From: Scytalidium lignicola
Taxonomy: Eukaryota; Ascomycota; Leotiomycetes
DNA: 64,000 bases
NCBI GenBank assembly: GCA_002812745.2
Contig: NCSJ02000102.1
Coordinates: forward strand, 62,001-126,000
Direction of reading: 5' to 3'
Part shown: positions 31,772 through 43,778 of the stretch, one piece after another
Numbering within the stretch: position 1 is the stretch's first letter
Layout of the letters: every line of letters starts with the position of its first letter
Program-made: the position numbers and the translations under genes
Notes under the pieces: generated by a model
The model's input: the letters and a program-made list of their open reading frames with translations, nothing else
The model's database searches: none
What the model was told of the DNA's origin: nothing

Positions 31772-34700
31772 CTATCCACCTTTAGCAAGAGGGCTGCCAA
31801 CTTTAGGAGCCCATTGCAAACTCTTCCTTCTAGCAGCCATCAATCTCGCCATGATGGTCTCATCTTTCTTCTCACTCAAAAAACCACTCGTCCTTCGAGA
31901 AGGGCTTTCCAAGTCACCGTACCTCTTCGGTGGCGGGCAGGTCTTTTGTGATAGTTTCTCCCCGTGTAAGAAATAAGGTGTTTCCGCTGCCGGAGTATCA
32001 TATCCGTCCAAGTACTCTTCCGCATATGCGGAGATAGCTTCAGGAGCCGGTGTCACAGGCACGGGACTCAACGCCAACGTCTGATCATCAACAGCGGCAT
32101 CGTATTCCATGGAAGAAGCAGGAGAGCGAACCCATTGAACGCTATCCCTTCTCCGAACCTTCGAAGTATTCGGAGTTTCAGGCGACAAAGATTTGCGGGA
32201 AGGAGTGGACGCAGGTATCAATTGGCCATTAAGATTAGCAAGAACACGAGGTTCCATACTCTTACGTCTGCGGTGGCCACCTCTTGGAACCAAAGAAATA
32301 TCAACAGCATATGGCGCTTCATCAAGCCACTTGTTTTCTCTTTCGCAACTAGGCACATTCCGTCAGCACACTTGAAGACAAACAACGCAACTTGGTACGG
32401 AACTTACTCCAGGACCCATCCAACGCCAACACAGGCCACCACACCTCCTGTTTCCCGAGCCTTCTCCAGGGTTCTCTTTCCGCCATCTTTGAAAACAATA
32501 TGAGTAATTCCAATCTTGCTACCATCTTCTGAATTGCCATTCCAGTTCCAGGTCTTGACGCAACGAGCACCCATTTGAGTGAGCAGCTCAGTGAATAAAC
32601 CACTGGCATCAGCTCCCTCAGTGGTATGAACATCGACAAACACGACCGCACCTTTCAATAGAGACATATTCAAGTCTGGACGAGGAGTTCGTGCTGGAGT
32701 AGCAATGGTAGACCAGGCTTGAGCATCTGATCTGGAAGGAGTCCCAAAGTCCCTCATGGCAACATCCTCTGCAGCTGGCTGGGCCTCAGCAACTAGAGTT
32801 TTCTTAGTTGGAGAATAGGATATTACGGTATTGTTTCGTTTGAGCATTCCTGAGGATCTCTGGACTGGAAGTCTCGAGACAGTAGCACTTCGGCCAAGTG
32901 CCATTGGCCTCCTTGGGGTGTCTTCAGCCGCGGGCTTTAAGGGAATCTTTGACACAGTGTGAGATATGCGCTCAGTGAGAATCCTTTTTGGCGTATATCG
33001 AATCGGGGTTTGGGGTGGTGCTACGGCCACAGGAGGAGGTTGCGCAAATAAGGCAGGGTCTAACGGCATTGCATTCTCATCACCATATTCTTGACTAGCC
33101 TCCGAGGGGGCAGGCTCAGTTTCAACGACCATCGTATCCTCCTCAGCTGCATCAGCGATTTCATCAGGTTCAATGAGTGACATTTCATCTGCTTCAGCTG
33201 CTAGAGCGAGATCCTCTTCATCAACTTCCACATCACTGAAACCTGGCTCCAAAGCTGGAACCTGCAGAGGAAGTTCAGGGGTCTGTGCGGGAGACTGTTC
33301 TGTTTCAGCAAGTTCATCCCGCCGAATGGACATTTCTTCTTCAAAGAAAGAATTCTTGATTGGAGTTGGCTGACGTTGCACAGTGTCATCTTCACTATTG
33401 GATTCAACCACGGCAGAGCTAGGTGAATTTGGAGCAGGATCACTCTCGGCGCCGAGAGACTTCGTTGGGCTTGTGGGAACCCACTCACCGGCAGGTTTTT
33501 CAGAGAGACCAAATATGTTACTGACTCTTGGAGATGAGAATGAAATTGCCGGAGATGTTACGCGACTTCCTCTTGGAGTGGCTGCCCTGACCGTCTCGCT
33601 CATGGAGGTAAATGGAATGGCTGAAGGGGAGGGGAATAAGTCAATAGTTGATATCCTGAAAGCAGAAAGTGGAACAGAGGCGTGCTCTGGAGTCACTGCA
33701 GACAGCTCATCCTCGGAGTCGGACTCCTGGAAAGGATTTTCATCCAACTCACGCCGATCAATGTCTTCTGTGTTGTGTTGTGGTGGCGAGTATGGAAGAG
33801 TTGTGGTACGATCGCGTGTATCAACTTCAATACATTCTTCCATCTCAGCTTCAACAGCGTTATCCTCTAAGGCCTCCTCCTCAACAGGACCATCAGCTTC
33901 TTCAGGAATGGGACTTGAGTTGATAGGTGGTAACGCAGGGTCAAGATCACGTGAAACGATTGATGATAGACGACCAGAAAACTGCAGAGGAGGCGGTGCT
34001 TGAGAGGCTGAATCCTCAAGTTCATTCTCAGCTTCAGCCTGGAATAATAGACTAGTTCTTAGAGCGGTGGAAGAAGCCAACAGCCCGGCCCGTCCTGCAG
34101 GTCTCGGGAGTGTTTTGGGGGTAGTGAATCTGGATATAGCAAAGGTTGTTGCCTTAGGAGTAGCATTGAAAAGGGAGGCATCCGCTGTGACTCGAGTAGG
34201 AGATCCAGCCTCGGACACCTTTGTCGGTGATGGCAGGCGTCGAGCTGGTGATTGCATTAATGATGCCTTCAGAGGCAGATTCGATACTGCTGGAGCCTGA
34301 GGCGGCAGGAGCGTATGTTTGAATGGCGAACGAAGCAAAGAGTCTCCAAAGGTCAGGCGTTGTGGAGATGTCTTCATGGATTCTTTGAAGGGAGATTGAG
34401 GCGGACGTCTTGCCGGGCTTGCCATGATAGAACCTTTCAGCTCCTGGGTTGGCGAAGTCACGGCATTCTGAACCGAAATAGAGGTTGCGAAATCAAGTCT
34501 CTTTGCGGCACCGAAGATGCTTCCCGGTGGCTTCACTGGGGTTTTGGTCAGCGGTTTCATTGGAGTCTTCTCCATTGTAGCCAGCTCGTCATCTGATGCA
34601 GCCTCGTGTGAAACGGCGACTTGTGTTTGTGTTTTTTTAGGGCTCAGAGGAGACTTCTCTGTCTTCTCTTCCGTCTGCTTCGCTCGGCCACGGGTCGCCC

Positions 34701-35364
34701 GAGCTGTTGAAGCGACTGGTCGTCTGACCGGTTTTGCTCGAAGTCCAGTGGCCGTCTCCACAGCCTTCTCTTTCCCTTTGGTGTCTTTAGCTACCAGCTG
34801 CAAATTTTCCTTGTCTTGATCTTGAAATTTCACGCTCTTCTTTGGGGCTACAGTCTTGGTAACAGGAGCCGCCCGGTTGCGTGTGGATCTAGCAGGAGGC
34901 TCCCTAGTCTCTTCAACGACGATTGGCGGCTCCTGAGGAGGTTCAACATCCTCTGCTTTCTTTGCCCGTCCTCGAGTAGTTCGGGCCGGCTTTGGCGGTG
35001 GAGCAGTTTCTACTGCAACACTCTTTACGCGCCCTCTCGTCGCTCTAGCTGGTGCTACTACTTCTTCGACTCGCTCCGGCTCAGGCTCCGGCTCTGGCTC
35101 TGGCTGAACGACGATCACTTTCTTGGGACGTCCTCGAGTAGCTCTCGGTTGGGGTTTTAAGGGCTCTTCTACGAGCTCGTGGTGTGTTTCTTCTTCCTGG
35201 TCCGCATCATGTGTTCGTGTCTTCCGCTTAGTTGTAGATGTACTCCGTATAAGCTTAGCTTTTGCAGCGGCAGTTGCGACCTTTGTCGTCTTCATTCCCG
35301 TGTCGGTACTCTTTGCGGCGGCTCGCGAGCGCGTGACACGCTTTGGGGGCGATTGGTCATTCAT
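31772..35364 (-). CDS. Nuclear AT-hook / BRCT-domain protein
   Basis: Exons 35364-32408 and 32348-31772 (intron 59 nt, GTAAGT/CTAG) give 1177 aa. The N-terminal 250 residues are basic with repeated AT-hook-like cores: ATRGRPKK, ATRGRVKS, TTRGRAKK, ATRGRAKQ, plus an EPEPEPEPE stretch. The middle is disordered and rich in SP/TP sites, typical of CDK targets (for example SPARRPPQSPFKESMKTSPQ). At the C-terminal side, around residues 900-1000, is a BRCT domain: GAVVFVDVHTTEGADASGLF, MGARCVKTWNWN, ITHIVFKDGGKRTL, VACVGVGWVLD spliced to CERENKWLDEAPYAVD. The tail is again SP-rich. This suggests a chromatin or DNA-damage scaffold; the single BRCT resembles that of microcephalin-type proteins, but orthology is not established. 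The ATG at 35364 was taken. Confidence 0.75.
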
Positions 35365-37370
35365 TGTGGTCAATTAAGTTGGAGAATAAAAGATCTCTAT
35401 GAACAGTCGGATTTCATTACATGGGAAGATTTGTTGTCGATAACGTTTAGTTGTAGGTTACTTGAGTCTTTTAGAGGTACCAAGGGATACTTGATGTTGA
35501 CGCGCGGTAGCGCCTCGCTAGCATTGCCATAGCAACAGGTCACCTGCGAACCTCTGGGTTGCACATCTATGACAGCCAACGACAATTGAGGAGAAAGAAA
35601 AACTTGGAAAATATAAGGTATTCACAACAGCAGTAATTGATCGCTGCTTGCTTGGGTGTTCGAAGAGAGAGCATATCCTCACCTCTAGTGGATGACTACG
35701 TTTGATACAACATGCAAGAACAGGCCGCATTGTATATAGCGCCTACCTCTGAGTATATTCGATAACCACTGACCTCATCTAGCGCTTATTCAATCTCTAG
35801 CAATACTAGAAAGCACTCAATCCGGTTGATCGAGTTATCTACTCATTGAAGATGCCGACAGGAAGAGCGCACATAGTTATCACGTGATCACTTAGCTTTT
35901 TGAAGAGCACGTGCGATTGTGATCGCCAAAAAGGATCTCCCAGCCAACCGGTGCAGGTTACGTCACCGTCGATCTTGCAGGCGCCATGGCGGCCGTCGAT
36001 CCCGCTAACACACGCCACCGCTCTTCATTAGGTGTCGCGACTCGTGAAGTGACAAGAGGAGGCGGTGGAAGAGAGGAACAACAGAGAAGAAGAGCACAAG
36101 ACTTTACAAACTTCAACGAAATGAATCGGGGACAACTTCCAGCGACTTTATAACTGCATTGAGTTTAACTCCGGGCCCACCCTTACGGACGAACTCCGCA
36201 TTTTGTCAGCAAGATTTGATTATGCTTAGTCTGAAGCATAGCAAGCCCAAAAATAGGACAGAGCTTACGAGATGAACTGTAGTTGGTGGAGGTCGTGTGT
36301 GTACTCTCACGCTTTTCTCTCGTCAGCCCAGAACAGAGCAAAAAGGTTACGGAAAGTACGGAAGTATACAACAAACTCGTGCATGAACGCTGCGCCGCCC
36401 AAAGGGGCCATGTTTCACGTAGGGCCGGTGTGAGATGGGCCAATAATGACAAGAAGTAATGTGACTGTGGTCTTGCTGTTTGCTGCAGGACCAGCAGTAC
36501 TGTGTGGTAAGTGTCTTATCTCTTCCTACACAGCCCTAAGAAATGATGAGTCAGCTCTGCACTGATGGGGAAGTTGGCCCGCGGCTTCCGAGGTGCTTTT
36601 TNCGTTCCTGTGCTGCATTACAGGAATAAGTTAATAAGTTATTACCAGTGACTTATTATTATTTGAACAAAACCCTCTTATTATTAGTCTCTTACCCAAG
36701 AACCTTCCTCAAGTAGTTATTAGTCAGCTTGCGCCCACAGCCAAGGCTGGCTCCCAATACGGTAATGCACTCGTACTTGCGCTCCCATTACTCTATCTGC
36801 GACCATCGTGGGAATTGCCACACAGCCCTGTTCCAAAATCTTATGAATAATTACTGTATTCCCTAACGGCGCAGCCACGCTTGGCTAGCCAATTGTGCCG
36901 GCGCCCCCGTACAGGTACAGGAAAGGTACAGTATAGGAACCTGTGCGTGGGCTCGGCGCTCGTGGGCCCGGGGGAGCATCTATATCTATTTGACAATGTC
37001 TCTGTCTCAGAAGTGACCGCTTCACGACCGAGTATTCCTCCTTTGCTCTGCGGCCGCACATCTCCTTGCTTCCATTTAGCAAAGGCCGACTTTGCCCTGG
37101 ACTTCGTAATCCCCTAGATCCGGCTCTTAAATCCACTCATATCAAGCTAGCGGTTCCACGGAGCTTGAACGGAGGTACCAGTAGAGCTGAAGATCTCCTT
37201 TTTTTAGTGGTCTTCCGGTTTCCGACGTCTTTTCTTCCTTTTCCAGCTTTCCGGCTCGCTGCTTTCCTCTTATTACTCTTCGGTCTTAGAATATAAGATC
37301 CTGAGATCAAATCACCGTTTCCAAAAAAAGGCACCGGCTTTTGCCAACCCAGTCGAGACTTCATTCCACC
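35365..37370. other. 2 kb intergenic region
   Basis: Holds the promoters of the BRCT gene and the phospholipase gene. A 55-codon forward frame at 35986-36153 (MAAVDPANTRHRSSLG start, good ATG context) may be real or a first exon, listed separately. Several other short frames lack any pattern. A pyrimidine-rich run at 37190-37280 lies upstream of the phospholipase start. An N at 36602. Confidence 0.35.
35986..36153 (+). CDS. Doubtful 55-aa small frame, possibly a first exon
   Basis: ATG in the context GCGCCATGG opens 55 codons with a basic, Arg/Gln-rich, Gly-containing composition and ends at TAA 36151. The surroundings are GC-richer than the rest of the intergenic DNA. No family is recognised and no splice continuation is convincing. 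Listed because it is the only frame in the 2 kb gap with gene-like start context. Confidence 0.2.
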   Translation: MAAVDPANTRHRSSLGVATREVTRGGGGREEQQRRRAQDFTNFNEMNRGQLPATL

Positions 37371-39595
37371 ATGAAGTCCATCACGGCCTTCATCACGTGC
37401 TTAGCCGCCTCCACACTTGCTTCTGGTAAATATTTCTCCTACCCATGCTAGTCAGCAAATGGAAGACATGAATTTACGTATACCAACTCACTTAACCAGC
37501 AAACGTCCTTGCTCAGAGAGATGATCATCTCGATTATACTGCTCTGGCACTTGCTGCCCCTCTAACCGCCATAAAGCGGGCTCTTCCGAACTCTCCGTCT
37601 AGAGGTATGAACTCACTCACTCACCTTCAACTTGTCTTTAAACGTTCAAGGCTCAAGGATTTTCTATAGGCTATGCTCCGGCTTCGGTGAATTGCCCTCC
37701 AACCAGTCCAACTGTCCGGAGAGCTTCGGCTGTCTCGCAGGATGAGGTCAACTGGCTGCAGGTCCGCAGGAACCAGACAGTCCAGCCAATGATAGATCTT
37801 CTCTCAAGGGCCAATATATCCGGTTTCGATGCTACTTCTTATATTAACAATGTCTCAAGGAGCGTAACAGACCTTCCAAATATTGCTATTGCGGCCTCAG
37901 GAGGTGGTTATCGTGCATTGATGGTAAGTGATTTTGACATCAAAACATCCTGGAAATTATCATGACATACAAGACTATTATCTTTTTCTTTCATTCTTAA
38001 ACTCAGCTCTTCCGAATTATTACTGATCTCTGCAGAATGGTGCTGGTTTTCTGGCTGCTGCAGACAATCGGACAACCAACTCCACCGGACCAGGTCAGAT
38101 CGGTGGCCTTCTCCAGGCGACAACCTATCTGGCAGGTCTATCTGGAGGTGGATGGCTGGTTGGGTCTCTATTCAGCAATAACTTCTCTTCGGTTGAAACT
38201 TTACGGGACGGTAGCCATGGCTCTTCAGTATGGCAATTCGGAAATTCCATCTTTGAAGGCCCTGCCTCCGGTGGAATCCAGCTCTTTAGTTCGGCTGACT
38301 ACTATAGCACTATCATTAGTGAAGTCAGTGACAAGGCTGATCTAGGATTCAATACTTCAATCACGGATTATTGGGGCCGCGCGCTCTCTTTCCAGCTCGT
38401 TAATGCCACAGATGGAGGGCCTGCCTATACCTTCTCATCAATAGCCTTAACGGACAACTTCGTTAGGGGTGAGACTCCATTTCCAATCCTTGTGTCGGAC
38501 AGTCGAGCTCCTGGTACACAAACAGTTGCTCTCAACTCCACCCTCTTCGAATTCAACCCCTTCGAGTTCGGTTCATGGGATCCAACAACCTATGGCTTCG
38601 TTCCTACGCAATATCTTGGCACAAATTTCACAAACGGCCGCGTCCCTCAGGGAGCGAACTGTACTGAAGGTTTCGATCAGATTGGATATGTTATGGGAAC
38701 ATCATCCACCTTATTCAACCAGTTCCTCCTCAATGTCAACTCCACGGCCCTTCCCTCGGCTTTGACTAACATCTTCACTGACATCCTCGAGGATCTCGGC
38801 CAAGCTAACGATGATATCGCACCATACACACCCAACCCTTTCTTCCAATACCATCCCGACACAAACCCGTACGCCGCAGCCAAGACTCTTACCCTCGTCG
38901 ATGGTGGTGAGGATCTTCAAAACATCCCCCTGAATCCCTTAATCCAGCCATTCCGTCACGTCGACGTAATCTTCACCGTAGACTCCTCCGCTGACACAAT
39001 CTTCAACTGGCCAAACGGAACTGCAATGGTAGCAACTTTCCAACGTTCTTCAAACTCCAGCATCCAGAACGGCACCGCATTCCCCTCTATCCCCGACCAA
39101 AATACCTTCGTCAACTTAGGCCTCAACAACCGCCCTACCTTCTTCGGCTGTGACGCTGGAAACCTCACAGGCCCATCACCTCTCTTAGTCTACGTCCCTA
39201 ACGCTCCATACATCGTTAGCAGCAACGTCAGCACCTTCGACCCCGACTACAACAATACCCAGCGCAACGCCATCATCGAGAACGGATACAACGCCGCCAC
39301 ACAAGGCAACGGCACGCTGGACTCGCAATGGACCACATGCGTCGCATGCGCCATCCTCTCTCGGTCCTTCAGCCGGACGAATACCCCCGTGCCAGCGGAC
39401 TGCACAGCCTGTTTCCAGAAGTACTGTTGGGATGGAACGGTTAATTCTACGGCTCCTGCTAGTAATTATACACCCCCGTTCAAGTTGACGGAGTTGAGTA
39501 TTTCGAAAGACAACGCGGCGTCTTCTTTCAGTTCTAGTGTTAGTTTGTTAGCTTCTGGTGCTGTCATGGCTGTGGTCATGGTTATGAATCTTTAA
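37371..39595 (+). CDS. Secreted, GPI-type phospholipase B / lysophospholipase
   Basis: Hydrolyses acyl chains from phospholipids and lysophospholipids at the cell surface. Four exons (37371-37425, 37500-37604, 37670-37923, 38036-39595) sum to 1974 nt, giving 657 aa. Residues 1-18 are a signal peptide ([18 protein letters not shown]). A propeptide-like stretch is followed by the family start [12 protein letters not shown], the glycine loop [14 protein letters not shown], the nucleophile elbow [11 protein letters not shown], and the Asp-bearing [16 protein letters not shown]. Many N-x-S/T sites and paired cysteines ([11 protein letters not shown].., [10 protein letters not shown]) are typical. 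The C-terminus is Ser-rich with a hydrophobic tail ([14 protein letters not shown]), a GPI-anchor signal. Tail-to-tail with the GH76 gene. The gene is intact. Confidence 0.92.
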
Positions 39596-40815
39596 GGGAA
39601 TGGATTTCTGATTTGAAAATTTTTACGGGCTACGATCCATTGTTTTAAATAAGAGATAATTTATATATATCTCAGGTCTTTTTTTATCCCTCCCTTATTT
39701 TTAGGTAGGGAAGCGAGGTTGGTTTAGAGAAATAAGGGGGAGGAGTATTTTTTTCATGAAATGACGATGATGAATTTTTTTTTGATGTACTGTTGGGATA
39801 TTGTACGTTAACGAAAGGATATCTAGATGGTGGTTTATTTTCTCATGTTATTTATATAAGGGATAAATGAATAAAATTTCATGGGTTGGATATATAAATT
39901 TCGTTTTATTATTATTTTACATATAAGCTCGATATTTCGTGAAAGATTTTTGACGTGACTAATTATACATGCAAGCAGATAAATAAAAGGGACACGTTCT
40001 CAAACATTTAAACTTCTTAGTGAGCATTAATAGTCCCTTCCTTTTATTTTTTGCCATTGTCGTGTATGCAATATACGAGAAGGATATGAGGCGCGAAACT
40101 ACACCTATAATCCCTGTTTTCCCTTCATCCAAAAAGGAGATTTAGATTGATCAAGAGTAATGGTGAGAAATTATACCTATTATGAATATTACACGAAGAA
40201 TTTTAACAGTTGCAAGTTTAAAATCTTTAGCAAATCACTGCATTGCAGTCATTAAAGCTATGTCCAAATCTTAAAATCATGGAAACGAGACCTCATTTAT
40301 AATCCTAATTGTAACAGTCTCTGTCACATACGACCATAGACTGAGGAATACTGGGCATCCCGTCCGCTCTGCCATACATAAGCCTCAGATCGGGAGATCA
40401 GTAGTTGGGTCGGTGACGACCAGCGAATACCTTCTGTTGTATATTTTTTTGGATTTTTTTTTTCTTGTAGACTTTTGCTAATGGTTTGTCAAAAGTAAAT
40501 TTACAGTATTTATATATGTAGTCACACACAATTAAAAAAANTATGCTTTTAGTTGATGGTTCGGCTAGAATAGATATCAGTTGTTGTGAGGTACCTCCCA
40601 CAACTTCACATATCCAACTAACTGAAATGCTGTCCTTCTGTGTAGAACAAATGCACACAGTAGAGATTAATAACTGACATGTAAGTAAAATATAAAAATA
40701 TAAAAAGAGACTCGTACAATGACCCATCTTTTCTATCCCATATCGCCCAACAAAGATAATGCTACATAGGGAAAATACAAAAAGAAAATACCAACCCGGG
40801 AAAAATACATCCAAC
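39596..40815. other. Convergent intergenic region
   Basis: 1.2 kb between the PLB and GH76 3' ends, AT-rich with homopolymer runs and one N (40541). A 148-codon reverse frame at 40398-40844 contains that N and has no domain; it overlaps the GH76 stop region and I do not accept it. Confidence 0.45.
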
Positions 40816-42296
40816 TCAAAACACCATAACCGCACAACCACCAATAACTCCCGTTATAATCATCGCAGTAAGAATCCCAGCTCCAACCTTATCCCCTGTA
40901 GTCGCAGGCCTATTCCCCAGAGCCTGCGAATCCGTCACCTTAGTCCCCGCTGATGCATCCCCCTCACTCGTACCCCCCGTATCAGCCGTCACCTGCTCGG
41001 ATACTGTATCGATCAAATTAGCCTGCACAATCTCCAGTGCAGCCATTTGCTCGCCAACACCAGTGCTTCCATCGAACTGTCCCGACGTCCATCGAATGCC
41101 GCATTGATTCCCTGAATTCCCACCCGTGCACGTCTTTACTGCTGCGATGGCGGATGTGGCGAGCTTCGTCATGATGGCGTCGTGGACGAAGGGTGCGAGT
41201 TTTGCGGCGGACGCCATCCAGCGAGAGAGGTAGGCTTTGAAGGAGCGTTGGTCGACGTTGCATTTTCCTGATGGTTCGCAGCCTTCGTACATGATGTCGT
41301 TGTTGAAGAAGATGTTGGAGCTCTCGACCATTTGGGATACGCGCTGTTTCCAGGTTTCACTTCCGTTTGTCTAGGAAGACCTTTGTGTTAGTTCTCTTGA
41401 GTGTGTTTAATAAATCGTGGAGCAGGGACTGAAATAAGAGGTTCTTACGTATTTGTACAATGCAGCGGCCCCGTTTAAGTAAATTCCATGGTTATAACTC
41501 CATCGATTTCGATCTTTCTCTGTGCAGTTATCCGTGACTCTTGCTCCGTCAAAGACGAACAACTCTGGGGTAATTAGCCCAACGCCTTCCATCCATTGCC
41601 AGGTGCGTTCCGCCCAGTCAGCATAGGTCTGGTTCCCAGTATACAAAGCCAACCTAGAGGCCAGATTAAAGAAACACCCATTGGAGATGCTGTTCTTGTA
41701 ATTATAGCCGGCGTTGAAGGTGAATATTTGCCATCGGAGGCCACCGTTGCAGTTATCTGAATCCCAACGTGCGGCTTGCGTGTTAAAGACGGCTTGGGCT
41801 AGAGAGAGCCATTGTGGCTTGTCTTTTGGTGGGTTTGGAAAGTTAACTTCGGCGGCCAGCATAACCGCCATTGCCCAGAAACCTTGATCGTCATTTCCTT
41901 CTGTTTTTGTTTGGTTTGTTGGCATATAGTTATTATCATCTCCTACTTGGAACAATAGCGCTTGGGTTGTGACATCGTTGTAAGTTGTGTCGCCTGTCAG
42001 ATACCAGTAGTTTACCATCGAGCCAAACCTGTTCACCGGATTAGATGATCTTCCTCCTTCACAATAACAGTTACCTACATTGCTCCAGCCTCCCACCAGT
42101 AATATGGATCCGGTAAATTTCCGGGAACATCGCCAGTATGGTTGCCAGTGTAGTATGTCATCAAATCATATGCGATAGTGCTTGCTGCTTTCTTGATTGA
42201 GTCTGGAGAACTCAAATCTAAAGTTACGGCCCCTGCAGCTTGACCAGCAAGCACACATACTGAGGTTGCGTAGGTATATAAAGAATTAAACTTCAT
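40816..42296 (-). CDS. GH76 Dcw1/Dfg5-type mannosidase/transglycosidase
   Basis: The family acts on GPI-mannan and moves GPI proteins into the cell wall. Exons 42296-42079, 42028-41449 and 41370-40816 sum to 1353 nt (450 aa). A signal peptide ([12 protein letters not shown]) precedes the (alpha/alpha)6 barrel: YYWWEAGAM near residue 70, the catalytic pair in [11 protein letters not shown] (Asp-Asp), then [20 protein letters not shown] and [17 protein letters not shown] Ser/Thr/Gly-rich linker leads to a hydrophobic C-terminus ([20 protein letters not shown]) that fits a GPI-anchor signal. Length, motifs and anchors match Dcw1/Dfg5. Introns are 50 and 78 nt. Neighbour of PLB, also GPI-type; a shared role at the surface is plausible but each gene has its own promoter. 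Confidence 0.92.
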
Positions 42297-43778
42297 AACT
42301 GAACGAGTGAGAAGGAAAGGAAAATGTGTTTTACAACCAAAAGACAGCGAGAGGCAGCCTCGGGACGGATTGGTCTCGGGGTTGAAGTTAAAATGAGGCT
42401 TGAGGACTCAAGCCTTGAAGCAGTGCGTATTGAAGATATTCAAGTGTATTGATATTGAGTAACGACCGGATTATTTTGAGATATGGGCAGTGGAGGACGA
42501 CAAGCAGAGAGAAAAGGTGACAAAGAGATAAAAGATATGGATATATTGTAAATAAATAAAACAGAGAGGTGAAGAGAATGGCCACGACGAGAAATGAAAG
42601 CAAACCTGGAGACACGAACCGCCAAGGATATTCCAGCACAGCCATGATCGAGTGTGGTACGCTGGGTCTTACAGACCGGTTGCCCAGATTATAGAAACTC
42701 TTGGGTCACGATAGTTACGCGTCCTGCCAATGCTCCCAGGGGCAAAACCAGAGACGCCGAGACAGCAGTGCAGTCTGGTCAGACACCGGAAACAGAGCGC
42801 GACATTGTTTTGTGGATCTGAGTAGCTATCGCCAAGAGATCCAAGACTATGGAAATAGGTCTGGCTCTTGCGGATCGTTTTGGCTGCGGGAACCAGTGAG
42901 ATGAGACGCAGGCACAACAAGCCTTCATACATTGATGTTGTTTGAGGAACGGTGATGTATAACAGTATGGGAGGCTCTTGTCACTGCTACTTGGAGGCGA
43001 AAGAAACTAATTTCTTGACTGAATGCTGATTGATGTTGGAAGAAAATCAACGATGCCCAGCTTTCGCCGAGCCCCAGACGAGGGTTCGGCGCTTGGCGAT
43101 AGGGCGCAGAGGATTGTCGCGGTCTAGCCTTTTTGCCGCTCTGGAGGCAAACCTTTAAATTGTACCATAGCATTATGATTGTATAAGAACTTTAAGAGAC
43201 TTGGCATTTCAATGGAACGTCGTCTTGACCTTTACAGAAACAACCTACTACACGTATATTGCCAGCCACATCCATCTTTATATTCAGATATCCGTATTAA
43301 ACACTGACTATTATGGGCGTTTTCTATAGCACATAGGAACATAGAAGCCGTAATTTCTTGATGCTGCAGTAGAGGATTCAACCTTCCTACCAATAAGCTC
43401 ATATTTGCATATATCTGAATCCCTAGTAAACCCCATTTGCTTGAGTCAGACACCGCAGCACCACCCATTCATTTTCGGACAACTCCAAAACCATTGCGAA
43501 TGACCGAACGTGAACTCGCCCGACTGTAACCCGTAAGAATACAAAAAAAGGGACATGAGAAGAGCTTCTGAGTCTCAAGACAGCCAAAGCCTATTCCCAT
43601 GAGTCCGGAGACCTCCCGAACCCTGATTAAAAACTATGTATATTTCTTGCTTGGCTTCCAGCCTTTCCATTCCTCCTTTTCAAACCCAACCGTGACGCCA
43701 AAAAGGAAATGATAGAAATACCGATACATAAAATATCTAAATGAGTGACAAATATACTTGGTATCAAGCCCAATCGCT
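42297..43778. other. 1.5 kb intergenic region, upstream of GH76 and downstream of Cet1
   Basis: Contains the GH76 promoter, which is pyrimidine-rich on the coding strand. Short frames at 42388-42645, 42669-42932 and 43232-43468 show no conserved pattern. No repeat recognised. Confidence 0.35.

Noticed and set aside
33383..35377. Several long forward frames opposite the BRCT gene
   Set aside because: Antisense shadows of low-complexity codons; the reverse frame has AT-hooks, BRCT and an in-frame intron.
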